Source: an uncultured Selenomonadales bacterium (lineage in GTDB: Bacteria; Bacillota; Negativicutes; Selenomonadales; Selenomonadaceae). Taken from it: a stretch of DNA of 10,687 nt. The stretch lies in NCBI GenBank assembly GCA_946403735.1, contig CAMJAZ010000027.1:1-10687 (forward strand), given 5' to 3'. Below the pieces are notes generated by a model. The model made no database searches. It was not told the origin of the DNA and was given only the letters and a program-made list of their open reading frames with translations. Positions 1 through 5,963 of the stretch are shown here, piece by piece. How positions within the stretch are numbered: position 1 is the stretch's first letter; every line of letters begins with the position of its first letter. Position numbers and translations under genes: made by a program.

Positions 1-86
1 GCGCGCAGGGACGCGCGCCCGCCCGCGCAAATCGCGTGATGCGATTTCAGCGGGCATGTTTTCTTTTGCGCCAAAAGAAAAGTAGT
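1..86 (+). repeat. Three-hairpin dispersed repeat, copy 1 (left end cut by window)
   Basis: This is a member of a palindromic element family seen four times in the window. Hairpin A (1-20) has GCGCGC arms around an AGGGAC loop; its outermost bases lie outside the window. Hairpin B (21-55) pairs GCCCGC with GCGGGC, then after a 2x2 mismatch AAATCGC with GCGATTT, around the loop GTGAT. Hairpin C (about 58-83) pairs TTTTCTTTT with AAAAGAAAA around GCGCC. Compared with copies 2 and 3, about 14 bp are missing before hairpin C, as expected from a deletion between two tandem TTTTCTTTTGC words. It lies downstream of the nrnA 3' end, in antisense orientation to it. Confidence 0.85.
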
Positions 87-117
87 TTAAAAAAATAATT
101 ATTAAACACGACCCAAT

Positions 118-152
118 GTAATGCGTAATGAAAAATTTTTTATACGCGTTAC
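118..152 (-). other. Inverted repeat just past the nrnA stop
   Basis: GTAATGCGTA (118-127) pairs with TACGCGTTAC (143-152), 10 bp with one G-T wobble. The loop contains an A5/T5-rich stretch that could extend the pairing. It starts 3 bp beyond the nrnA stop codon and may protect or terminate that transcript, but no clear T-run follows on the minus strand, so I do not call it a standard intrinsic terminator. The left arm is also part of a degenerate heptamer pair (GTAATGC, GTAATGA). Confidence 0.45.
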
Positions 153-155
153 ACT

Positions 156-1103
156 TTACGCCTTGAAATATTCTCCCAACGTTTTCAGCAAAATATTTTT
201 AGCGTCGTCAAAATTTGTATGGAGTGTGCAACCTGCCGCGCGAATATGACCGCCTCCGCCAAGCGATTTAGCAATTTTTGAAACGTCCATTCCTTTCGAC
301 CGCAAACTAGCTCGACAAGTTTTTTCATCTTGATAGCGCAAAATGAAAGCAATTTCAACCGTATTAATGACGCGGATTAAATCGACAAGACCTTCAGTCG
401 TATCAGCCATTTTCTCAATTTCAGCGTCAATGAACATTCCAGCAACTTTGCCGTCGAAATAAAGTTGCATTGTCTGAAGTGCGGCGCTCATAACTTTCAC
501 GTCGGCAAGTGTACGCTTTTCAATTTGCTCAGAAATATAATTTGGTTCAACGCCTAAGTCGACAAGTTCCGCCGCCGCATGAAAAGTTTTTGATGTGGTG
601 CAGGAGTAGTTGAAAAAGCCTGTGTCCGTCACAATTCCTGTGTAAATGCAAGTTGCAATTTCTTTTGTAACTTCAACACCCAATTCGTGACAAAGTGCTA
701 ACATAATTTCACAAGTTGCCGCCGCGTCGTGTTCAAGGTACAAATCATTATCATCTTTATTTGAATTTGTGACGTGGTGGTCAATGTTTAAAATCGGCGC
801 GTCAGTCATCGCGGCAACTTTACCAATCCTGTCGGTGGATGTGTCAAGTACGACGAGTAAATCAGCGTCAAACTTTTCATCGGCAGTAGGACGTTTTATC
901 GCGTCGACGTGCGGCAGGAAAAGTAAGTTGGTCGGTATAACGTCATCAAGGTAAATCTGCGCGGACTTGCCAAGTTGACGAAGTGCCAGCCACATTGAAA
1001 GCGTTGAGCCTATCGCGTCGCCATCGGGGTGAATGTGTGCAGTGACTAAAATTTTTTCAGCTGCCTTTAACTTCGCCGCCGTCTCCTTCATTGTTAAGTT
1101 CAA
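156..1103 (-). CDS. nrnA: NrnA-type DHH/DHHA1 phosphoesterase (nanoRNase / pAp phosphatase)
   Basis: Cytoplasmic DHH-family phosphoesterase. Family members degrade 2-5 nt RNA fragments and dephosphorylate pAp (3'-phosphoadenosine 5'-phosphate) using Mn2+. Numbering from the chosen start, motif I is HIHPDGDAIGS (about 23-33), a second metal-binding Asp lies in VVLDTSTDR (about 87), the signature DHH is at 108-110, and the C-terminal DHHA1 substrate-binding motif GGGGHIRAAG is at about 282-291. Length (315 aa) is normal. The start is uncertain. A TTG at 1103 is preferred because GGGAG (1115-1119) sits 11 nt upstream. The in-frame TTG at 1130 has no site of its own, and the ATG at 1091 would be 23 nt from that site. 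The gene overlaps the end of rbfA by 47 bp, which suggests translational coupling. rbfA-nrnA adjacency is common in Bacillota; the frequently following truB and ribF are not seen here. Confidence 0.93.
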   Translation of the reverse strand: MNLTMKETAAKLKAAEKILVTAHIHPDGDAIGSTLSMWLALRQLGKSAQIYLDDVIPTNLLFLPHVDAIKRPTADEKFDADLLVVLDTSTDRIGKVAAMTDAPILNIDHHVTNSNKDDNDLYLEHDAAATCEIMLALCHELGVEVTKEIATCIYTGIVTDTGFFNYSCTTSKTFHAAAELVDLGVEPNYISEQIEKRTLADVKVMSAALQTMQLYFDGKVAGMFIDAEIEKMADTTEGLVDLIRVINTVEIAFILRYQDEKTCRASLRSKGMDVSKIAKSLGGGGHIRAAGCTLHTNFDDAKNILLKTLGEYFKA

Positions 1104-1464
1104 GTTTATTTGTACTCCCTTCCTGTTCAATTTTCAGTAAAAGTTTTTGAATATGTTCGCTGTAGTCAAGGGATTTATCCAGCGCAAAAGAAATTTCTGG
1201 CGTGAAACGAATTTTAATGCGTCTGCCAATTTCGCGGCGAATATATCCAAGTGCGGATTGTAAACCTTCAAGCGAAGATTTAATTTGTTCATCGTTGCCC
1301 ATTATGCTGACGTAAATTTTAGCTTCGCGCAGGTCGCCAGTCATTTCAACGCCTGTCACTGTCACGAAACCAATTCGTGAATCTTTAATGTCCATCAACA
1401 ACATTTTGCTGACTTCTTGTTTGATAAGTTCCTGCAATTTTTCTATACGTAAATGGTTGCTCAT
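1057..1464 (-). CDS. rbfA: Ribosome-binding factor A
   Basis: RbfA is a small KH-type RNA-binding protein needed for maturation of the 30S subunit and 16S rRNA 5' end processing, and for cold adaptation. The 135-aa product begins MSNHLRIEKLQELIKQEVS, the usual N-terminal helix. It continues through DSRIGFVTVTGVEMTGDLREA, the typical first KH strands, and IRREIGRRIKIRFTPEISF, ending with the family's conserved LDYSEHI segment near residue 100. The last roughly 18 residues (after KIEQEG) are a polar, acidic tail beyond the conserved domain; this tail is encoded where the gene overlaps nrnA. The start is supported by AGGTGAT placed 4 nt before ATG. It follows yfcE by only 9 bp, so the three minus-strand genes are likely one transcript. 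Confidence 0.95.
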   Translation of the reverse strand: MSNHLRIEKLQELIKQEVSKMLLMDIKDSRIGFVTVTGVEMTGDLREAKIYVSIMGNDEQIKSSLEGLQSALGYIRREIGRRIKIRFTPEISFALDKSLDYSEHIQKLLLKIEQEGSTNKLELNNEGDGGEVKGS

Positions 1465-1473
1465 TTAAATCAC

Positions 1474-2043
1474 CTAAAATTTGTAACTCATTAAAACTTC
1501 TCCGCTGTCGAGGTCGAAAATTTTAATATCTTCGTCGGTAATGACGGCGACGGAAGTTTTTTTGTCCTCACGATTTGTAAGGTATGGGGACGGCGTACCA
1601 GGATTAAGGAAAATTGTATTGCCGCGTTTTTCCAAAACATTTTTGTGAACGTGACCAGTTATGAAGATGTCCGCTTTAAGATGCGCCGCCATAGAATTTT
1701 TTTCTTCGTCACTCATGACGGTGTGTCCGTGCGTTACGACAATTCGTTTGCCATTGGCGAAAACGTAAGCATACGGCGCTTGAATCGGTACTTCAATAAC
1801 CATTTGGTCGACTTCCGAATCACAGTTGCCACGACAAATTATAATTGGAATTTCCGAATTGTTAATGCGATTGGCAAGAGCTTTTGGCGCGTAGTCATCA
1901 CCTTTGCAATTTGGATTATTTGGACCGTGATTGAGTACGTCGCCCGCGTGCAAGATTAAATCTGCACCGTCAAAAAATTTTTCACAAGCCTGTACAAATC
2001 GTCCTTCGTAACCGTGCGTATCGCTGATAACTCCAATTTTCAT
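1474..2043 (-). CDS. yfcE: YfcE-type metallophosphodiesterase
   Basis: Calcineurin-like metallophosphoesterase of the YfcE/MJ0936 family, which hydrolyses phosphodiester model substrates with Mn2+; the physiological substrate is not established. All metal-site motifs are present: D-T-H at residues 8-10, GDVLNHG at 34-40, GNCD at 72-75, THGH at 104-107 and GHVH at 130-133, followed by NPGTPS. The GDVLNHGP and RGNCDSEVDQM segments are close to what I recall of E. coli YfcE, so orthology is likely. I place the start at the ATG at 2043 (189 aa). The ATG at 2052 directly abuts AGGAGG (2053-2058) and is too close, whereas the second ATG is 9 nt away. It is the first gene of a probable yfcE-rbfA-nrnA operon. 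Confidence 0.93.
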   Translation of the reverse strand: MKIGVISDTHGYEGRFVQACEKFFDGADLILHAGDVLNHGPNNPNCKGDDYAPKALANRINNSEIPIIICRGNCDSEVDQMVIEVPIQAPYAYVFANGKRIVVTHGHTVMSDEEKNSMAAHLKADIFITGHVHKNVLEKRGNTIFLNPGTPSPYLTNREDKKTSVAVITDEDIKIFDLDSGEVLMSYKF

Positions 2044-2052
2044 ATTTATCAT

Positions 2053-2058
2053 CCTCCT
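2053..2058 (-). promoter_or_regulatory. Ribosome binding site that decides the yfcE start
   Basis: A perfect AGGAGG on the minus strand. It touches the upstream in-frame ATG (2052-2050) with no spacer but stands 9 nt from the ATG at 2043-2041, which favours the shorter, 189-residue product. Confidence 0.75.
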
Positions 2059-2072
2059 AAAAAATTTTCACC

Positions 2073-2107
2073 ACTAACTACTAACTACTGACTACTAATT
2101 ACTTACT
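2073..2107. repeat. Five-unit heptanucleotide array (ACTAACT)
   Basis: Five consecutive 7-bp units, ACTAACT, ACTAACT, ACTGACT, ACTAATT, ACTTACT. By the promoter call at 2113-2141, nearly the whole array would lie in the yfcE 5' untranslated region. The same heptamer, on the other strand and rotated (TAGTTAG), occurs in the array at 10481-10529. Confidence 0.8.
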
Positions 2108-2112
2108 AAATC

Positions 2113-2141
2113 AGTATAACATTGACAAAAAAATTTTACAA
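2113..2141 (-). promoter_or_regulatory. Probable sigma-A-type promoter for yfcE-rbfA-nrnA
   Basis: On the minus strand, TTGTAA (2136-2141) and TATACT (2113-2118) are separated by 17 bp, four and five matches to the -35 and -10 consensus. A start near 2106 would give a leader of about 60 nt that includes the heptamer array and the AGGAGG site. Confidence 0.55.
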
Positions 2142-2179
2142 TAAAAAACCGTACTGAAAAATTTCCTGCACAGAAAAGT

Positions 2180-2208
2180 TTGTCTACCAATTTTGCACGT
2201 GATATAAT
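2180..2208 (+). promoter_or_regulatory. Promoter of the ferredoxin gene, implying a leaderless mRNA
   Basis: TTGTCT (2180-2185) and a perfect TATAAT (2203-2208) are separated by 17 bp. Transcription would start about 2214-2216, which is the ATG itself at 2215. No purine-rich ribosome binding site precedes the ATG; the only partial anti-SD complement, GTGAT (2199-2203), is 11 nt away and lies inside the promoter. Confidence 0.6.
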
Positions 2209-2214
2209 TTTAAT

Positions 2215-2418
2215 ATGACGAAAGAAATTTTACTTGACGAAAAAATTTGTGTACGGTGCGGCGCTTGCGTTAGCGAATCTGAATTTGGCGGCGTAACTTT
2301 CAAAGACGGCAAAATTTTTGTCGACAATTCAAAGTGCGAAGATTGGGCGGAAATTATTTCAATCTGTCCAACAGGTGCACTTAAAATGAAACTTTCTGAC
2401 GGAAAATTTTCCTTATAA
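2215..2418 (+). CDS. Small ferredoxin retaining a single [4Fe-4S] cluster
   Basis: A 67-residue electron carrier of the bacterial ferredoxin fold. The first half has C12-V-R-C15-G-A-C18, and the second has C51-P-T-G-A. In two-cluster ferredoxins, the first three Cys of motif 1 and the last Cys of motif 2 ligate cluster I, and all four are present. Cluster II would need positions 22, 41, 44 and 47, which here are S22, C41, W44 and I47, so it has been lost and only C41 remains. It therefore resembles monocluster ferredoxins, in which the leftover Cys may be free or disulfide-bonded. The redox partner is not indicated. It is monocistronic and divergent from yfcE. The start is fixed by length (11 residues before the first Cys), and translation appears leaderless. 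Confidence 0.88.
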   Translation: MTKEILLDEKICVRCGACVSESEFGGVTFKDGKIFVDNSKCEDWAEIISICPTGALKMKLSDGKFSL

Positions 2419-2521
2419 AATTTTTGTTATAACTTTTCGTAATTCCTAATCGTTAAAATCTACGAAGGAAATTTTCCTGTAACGTCGAAAGTATCCTAAA
2501 CTTATTGTTGAACTTTGTTTA

Positions 2522-2548
2522 TTGACAGACAAATTTTTAACATAAAAT
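2522..2548 (+). promoter_or_regulatory. Possible promoter for flhF-flhG
   Basis: A perfect -35 hexamer TTGACA (2522-2527) is followed by TAAAAT (2543-2548), but the spacer is only 15 bp, shorter than the usual 17. A flagellar sigma-28 site (TAAA-N15-GCCGATAA) was sought and no convincing match was found. Confidence 0.35.
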
Positions 2549-2575
2549 AAACGCGTTAAGCACAAGGAGACTATC

Positions 2576-4486
2576 TTGCAGATAAAAGTTTTTAAAGCCG
2601 AAACAATGAAAGATGCAATGGCGGAGATGAAGGCGGAACTTGGTGAAGATGCCGTTATACTTCACAGCCGCAAATACAAAAAAGGCGGGTTTTTTGGTTT
2701 CGGCGGAAAAGAAATTATCGAGATAACCGCCGCCGTCGAAGCTGTACCACTTGCTGAAAGAGTACGCGGCATTTATAAAAGTCCGCCTAAGCAAACAATT
2801 CCACCAGAACTTGAAGATAACGACGACGAATCAAACAAAGATTTTCATTCAACTTTCAATGACGAACTGCCGATTGATCGCCCAGATAAGTCGGCTACTT
2901 TTGATGATCGCCGCGTTCAATCTGAAAATGAAAAACTTGCTGAAACTATTCGTAACGCGCAAAATCCTGCTGAAACTGTTGACGTTGACGACGAATCATT
3001 AACAGATGATGAAAATGTTTCCGCTGATGAAAATTTGCCGCCTATTGATGAAAACGTATCAACAGATGAAAATTTGCCGCCCATTGATGAAAATTTACCA
3101 ACAGATGAAAACTTGCCGCCCATTGATGAAAATATTTCCGCAGATGAAAATTTGCCGCCCATTGATGAAAACGTACCAGCAGATGAAAATTTGCCGCCTA
3201 TTGATGAAAACGTACCAGCAGATGAAAATTTGCCACCTATTGATGAAAACGTACCAGCAGATGAAAATCTGCCGCCCATTGATGAAAATTTACCAGCAGA
3301 TGAAAGTTTACAACCGATTGATGAAAATATTTCAGCCGATGAAAACTTGCCGCCCATTGATGAACAATTACTTCACGAGCAAGCCGCGCAGTTTGGCTTT
3401 ACTCCTGAACAATTAGCGCAGGCTCAAGCTATGATGTTCGCGCAGTTCAACCAGTACCAAATGGCAATGGCGCAAATGCAAATGCAAGCTCAAGCGCAGG
3501 CGCAGGCACAAGCACAAGTTGCTGAAATGGCTGAACAAATGCGTGAACGTCATCGCCGCCGTATGTCAACTTCTGGACAAGCTGAAGCCATTAAAACGGC
3601 TAGAATGACTCCTGAAGAGAAAAAAATTCATAACCTTGAAAATGAAGTTGCCCGTATGAAAAATCTTTTGTCGGGCGTCATGGGTCGTAATACGTCGCCT
3701 AATTCCGTGACTCTGCGCGAAGCTTTAACGTACCAGGAAGTTGACGAAGATATTTTAGATGAAATGGAAACGGACGCCAGCATTGGTGACACGTCTGCAG
3801 ATGTTTTAACTAGCGCGGCACGATTGACACTTTCAAACTACATTGAGGAACATTTAAAATTTTCAGGTGGCATAAAATTAAATCGTCACGGCTCAAGAAT
3901 CGTTGCAGTTTTGGGAACGACGGGCGTGGGTAAAACTACGACGCTTGCTAAAATCGCGGCTAAGTTCGTGCTTGAACATAAAATTGAACCGGTACTTGTG
4001 ACGGCTGACACGTTTAGAATTTCCGCCGTTGACCAGCTGAAAACTTATTCAGATATTTTAGGCTTGCCGCTTGAAATTGTTTATTCGCCTGCGGAATTAA
4101 GCGCGATGATTGACCGTCATAAAGACCGTGAATTGATTCTTATCGATACGGCGGGACGCAGTCGACAAAGTTTTCAACAAATGCAAGATTTGAAAGATTT
4201 GCTTAGCGTCCACTCCAGAATTGAAAAACATTTAGTTGTAAGCGCCACTACAAAAATTACTGACGCTAGAGATATGATAGAAAAATTTTCAATCGTCGAG
4301 CCAGAAAAATTGATTGTCACGAAGATTGACGAAACTGGAACGCTTGGGTTGATTTTGAATCTGCTGAAAGATAAAAATTTGATGCTCTCTTATTTCACAA
4401 CTGGGCAAGGTGTACCAGAAGACATTGAAGTTGCCAACGTGAATATTTTAACTGATTTGTTTTTGAAAAAAATTGTTGGCGAATGA
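2576..4486 (+). CDS. flhF: Flagellar SRP-like GTPase FlhF with an expanded repeat linker
   Basis: FlhF is an SRP-family GTPase that marks the site of flagellar assembly at the membrane; with FlhG it sets flagellar position and number. The N-terminal B domain (about 1-60) starts MQIKVFKAETMKDAMAEMK and contains KKGGFFGFGGKE. Residues 145-261 are nine tandem 13-residue units of the form DENVPADENLPPI. A Gln/Met/Ala-rich stretch (about 265-320) and a charged, likely coiled-coil segment follow. The NG domain has P-loop GTTGVGKTTT (447-456), DTFRISAVDQLKTY from 478, DTAGR (524-528), TKID (582-585) and a GQGVPEDI closing loop. At 636 aa it is far longer than the usual 370-450, entirely because of the linker. 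The start is TTG, with AAGGAG 6 nt upstream. flhG follows 25 bp after the stop. Confidence 0.95.
   Translation: MQIKVFKAETMKDAMAEMKAELGEDAVILHSRKYKKGGFFGFGGKEIIEITAAVEAVPLAERVRGIYKSPPKQTIPPELEDNDDESNKDFHSTFNDELPIDRPDKSATFDDRRVQSENEKLAETIRNAQNPAETVDVDDESLTDDENVSADENLPPIDENVSTDENLPPIDENLPTDENLPPIDENISADENLPPIDENVPADENLPPIDENVPADENLPPIDENVPADENLPPIDENLPADESLQPIDENISADENLPPIDEQLLHEQAAQFGFTPEQLAQAQAMMFAQFNQYQMAMAQMQMQAQAQAQAQAQVAEMAEQMRERHRRRMSTSGQAEAIKTARMTPEEKKIHNLENEVARMKNLLSGVMGRNTSPNSVTLREALTYQEVDEDILDEMETDASIGDTSADVLTSAARLTLSNYIEEHLKFSGGIKLNRHGSRIVAVLGTTGVGKTTTLAKIAAKFVLEHKIEPVLVTADTFRISAVDQLKTYSDILGLPLEIVYSPAELSAMIDRHKDRELILIDTAGRSRQSFQQMQDLKDLLSVHSRIEKHLVVSATTKITDARDMIEKFSIVEPEKLIVTKIDETGTLGLILNLLKDKNLMLSYFTTGQGVPEDIEVANVNILTDLFLKKIVGE
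3008..3358 (+). repeat. Nine tandem 39-bp repeats inside flhF
   Basis: Nine consecutive in-frame 39-bp units encode residues 145-261 of FlhF. Consensus peptide is DEN-[VLI]-[SP]-[AT]-DENLPPI. Units 5, 6 and 7 are almost identical at the DNA level, which suggests recent duplication; unit 8 (DESLQPI) is the most diverged. The unit is a multiple of three, so copy-number change would keep the reading frame. Confidence 0.95.
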
Positions 4487-4496
4487 TAGCTAAATG

Positions 4497-4503
4497 AAGG
4501 GAG
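4497..4503 (+). promoter_or_regulatory. Ribosome binding site that decides the flhG start
   Basis: AAGGGAG lies 8 nt before the ATG at 4512 and downstream of the in-frame ATG at 4494, which has no site of its own. This favours the start at 4512, giving an N-terminus of MADQASRLR. Confidence 0.75.
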
Positions 4504-4511
4504 CGCCTTTA

Positions 4512-5366
4512 ATGGCAGATCAAGCATCACGGCTTAGAAATTTGGTTGAAGAAAAAACTGGCGATAACGGCTCAATGCGAATAATTACAATTACCAGTGG
4601 CAAAGGCGGCGTAGGCAAAACTAATTTGGCGCTGAACTTGTCAATAGGTTTGCAAATGGCTGGGAAAAAAGTTTTACTTATCGACGCCGATATAGGTATG
4701 TCTAATATAAATCTTTTAATGGGGCGAATAACTCAACGAAGTTTGCTTGATCTTGCACGATACAAGACTAAAGTTGAAGACGTTATCGAAGAAAGTGACT
4801 TTGGCATAAAATATATTTCAGGCGTAGCTAGTATTGAAAAAATGATGAATGCCAGCCATGAAGATTTGCGAATCATTCAGCGAAAAATTATTGAGTCGTC
4901 GAACATTGCCGACACGATTGTTATTGACACGGGCGCGGGCTTGAATCGCTACGTAATGGAATTTATTTTATTTGCACGTGAAATTTTATTTGTGGTGACA
5001 AGTGAACCTGCCGCGTTGGCTGACGTTTATTCCGTCATTAAAGCGTACAGTGAGTACAAGGGCAAAGGTAGTTTAAAGTTGATTGTTAATCGCGTGAAAA
5101 ATTTGGACGAATGGCGGGAAACGGCTGAAAGGTTGAATCAGACGACACAGAAATTTTTAGATGTGTTTGTCGACCCAATCGGCTATGTTTATGAAGACCG
5201 CGCAGTTGCAGAGGCGGTACGTTTTCAAGAACCGTTTATCGTAAGAAAGCCGAAGTCTCCAGCGTCGCGTTGCGTGAAAGAGTTGGTGAACAGTCTTTTA
5301 ACGGGTATGGAAATGCCAGAAATTTCCAAAGGCTGGTTTACCGTATTTCAAAATATTTTTGGGTAG
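4512..5366 (+). CDS. flhG: MinD-like ATPase FlhG (YlxH/FleN)
   Basis: FlhG is a membrane-cycling P-loop ATPase that controls flagellar number and stimulates the FlhF GTPase. The chosen start gives 284 aa with the FlhF-activating motif DQASRLR at residues 3-9, matching the known DQAxxLR pattern. The deviant Walker A GKGGVGKT is at 30-37 with the signature lysine K31, LLIDADIG is at 55-62, and the switch II DTGAG is at 139-143. The C-terminus (GWFTVFQNIFG) looks like the amphipathic membrane-targeting helix typical of MinD and FlhG. It follows flhF by 25 bp and is surely cotranscribed with it. No other flagellar or chemotaxis genes are adjacent. An upstream ATG at 4494 would add six residues but lacks a ribosome binding site. 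Confidence 0.94.
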   Translation: MADQASRLRNLVEEKTGDNGSMRIITITSGKGGVGKTNLALNLSIGLQMAGKKVLLIDADIGMSNINLLMGRITQRSLLDLARYKTKVEDVIEESDFGIKYISGVASIEKMMNASHEDLRIIQRKIIESSNIADTIVIDTGAGLNRYVMEFILFAREILFVVTSEPAALADVYSVIKAYSEYKGKGSLKLIVNRVKNLDEWRETAERLNQTTQKFLDVFVDPIGYVYEDRAVAEAVRFQEPFIVRKPKSPASRCVKELVNSLLTGMEMPEISKGWFTVFQNIFG

Positions 5367-5415
5367 CTGGGGACTTTTTGTAGAATTTAAGTTTATAGAA
5401 ATTTTTATTTATGAA

Positions 5416-5516
5416 CTTCTTTTCTTTTGGCGCAAAAGAAAAGAAGCAAAAGAAAACATGTCCGCAGAAACGACATCACGTCGTTTGTGCGGACGGGCGC
5501 GCGTCCTTGCGCGCCC
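5416..5516 (-). repeat. Three-hairpin dispersed repeat, copy 2 (complete, inverted)
   Basis: Full copy on the minus strand, between flhG and the HIT gene. Hairpin A (5495-5516): GGGCGCGC pairs with GCGCGCCC, loop AAGGAC when read on the minus strand. Hairpin B (5460-5494): GTCCGCA pairs with TGCGGAC and AAACGAC with GTCGTTT, loop GTGAT on the minus strand. Hairpin C (5416-5446): a perfect 13-bp stem CTTCTTTTCTTTT with GCGCC in the loop. Relative to copy 3, hairpin B has AAACGAC/GTCGTTT in place of AAATCGC/GCGATTT, so both arms changed together. Confidence 0.92.
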
Positions 5517-5524
5517 CGCTTATT

Positions 5525-5554
5525 TTAAGTTTTACTGTACCAATGCGTTATAAT
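5525..5554 (+). promoter_or_regulatory. Possible promoter for the HIT-ilvN-DUF4127 operon
   Basis: A perfect TATAAT (5549-5554) lies 24 bp before the HIT start codon and immediately after repeat copy 2. The best -35, TTAAGT (5525-5530), is poor and 18 bp away. A start near 5561 would still include the GGGAGG site (5563-5568). Confidence 0.45.
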
Positions 5555-5578
5555 ATTTTGTAGGGAGGAAAAAATTTT

Positions 5579-5923
5579 ATGGATTGTTTATTTTGCAAAA
5601 TTGCTAACGGCGAAATTCCGTCAAACTTTATCTATGAAGATGAAAGCGTCGTTGCCTTTCGTGATATAAATCCACAAGCGCCGCAACACGTTTTAATTGT
5701 ACCGCGCAAACATATTGCCAGCATTAACGCCTTTGAAGTAGACGATAAAGACCTTGCCGCGCATATTTTGATTGACGTTGTACCAAAACTTGCTAAAGAT
5801 TTGAAGATTGATGAAAGCGGTTATCGCGTCGTCATAAATACGGGCGATGAAGGCGGACAAACTGTTCATCATCTGCACGTACATTTACTTGGCGGACGCT
5901 CCATGCAATGGCCACCAGGATGA
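5579..5923 (+). CDS. HIT (histidine triad) family nucleotide hydrolase, HinT-like
   Basis: A 114-residue cytoplasmic HIT protein of the HinT/PKCI branch, whose members hydrolyse purine nucleoside phosphoramidates and aminoacyl-adenylates. C3 and C6 (CLFC) with H45 form the usual zinc-site pattern. The RDINPQAPQHVLIVPRKHI block (28-46) is characteristic. The catalytic triad is H98-L-H100-V-H102-L-L, followed by GGRSMQWPPG at the C-terminus, as in classic HinT. Length is normal. The start is ATG with GGGAGG 10 nt upstream. It is probably the first gene of an operon, with ilvN beginning 40 bp downstream; that gap is made of degenerate TTAAGAA heptamers running into the ilvN ribosome binding site. 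I see no functional link to ilvN beyond cotranscription. Confidence 0.93.
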   Translation: MDCLFCKIANGEIPSNFIYEDESVVAFRDINPQAPQHVLIVPRKHIASINAFEVDDKDLAAHILIDVVPKLAKDLKIDESGYRVVINTGDEGGQTVHHLHVHLLGGRSMQWPPG

Positions 5924-5951
5924 TTAAGAATTAAGAATGTAGAATTAAAGG
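5924..5951. repeat. Four-unit degenerate heptamer array (TTAAGAA)
   Basis: TTAAGAA, TTAAGAA, TGTAGAA and TTAAAGG run in 7-bp register directly from the HIT stop codon. The last unit forms the start of the ilvN ribosome binding site (GGGAG, 5950-5954). Confidence 0.6.
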
Positions 5952-5963
5952 GAGATTTAAATT

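Noticed and set aside
1645..1959. Plus-strand open frame opposite yfcE
   Set aside because: It is antisense to a gene with full metallophosphoesterase motifs and has no supporting features.
2466..2478. Palindrome AGGAAATTTTCCT as a ferredoxin terminator
   Set aside because: It is short and A/T-centred with no following T-run; similar A/T palindromes are common throughout this AT-rich sequence.
2491..2521. Sigma-28 flagellar promoter before flhF
   Set aside because: A TAAA word is present at about 2497, but nothing near GCCGATAA follows at the right spacing.
3008..3358. CRISPR-like regular repeats
   Set aside because: The units are directly contiguous and in frame, with no unique spacers; they are protein-coding tandem repeats.
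2917..3416. Long open frames on both strands across the flhF repeats
   Set aside because: A 39-bp repeat without stops opens all repeated frames at once; the peptides are low-complexity and only the flhF frame joins recognisable domains.
5416..5446. Hairpin C as a simple intrinsic terminator of flhG
   Set aside because: The stem is long and perfect but A/T-only apart from a few C-G pairs, no T-run follows, and it belongs to the conserved three-hairpin element; a secondary terminator role is possible but not shown.
5359..5553. Open frame after flhG
   Set aside because: It runs through the three-hairpin repeat and its peptide is simply the translated element; no ribosome binding site or homology is evident.
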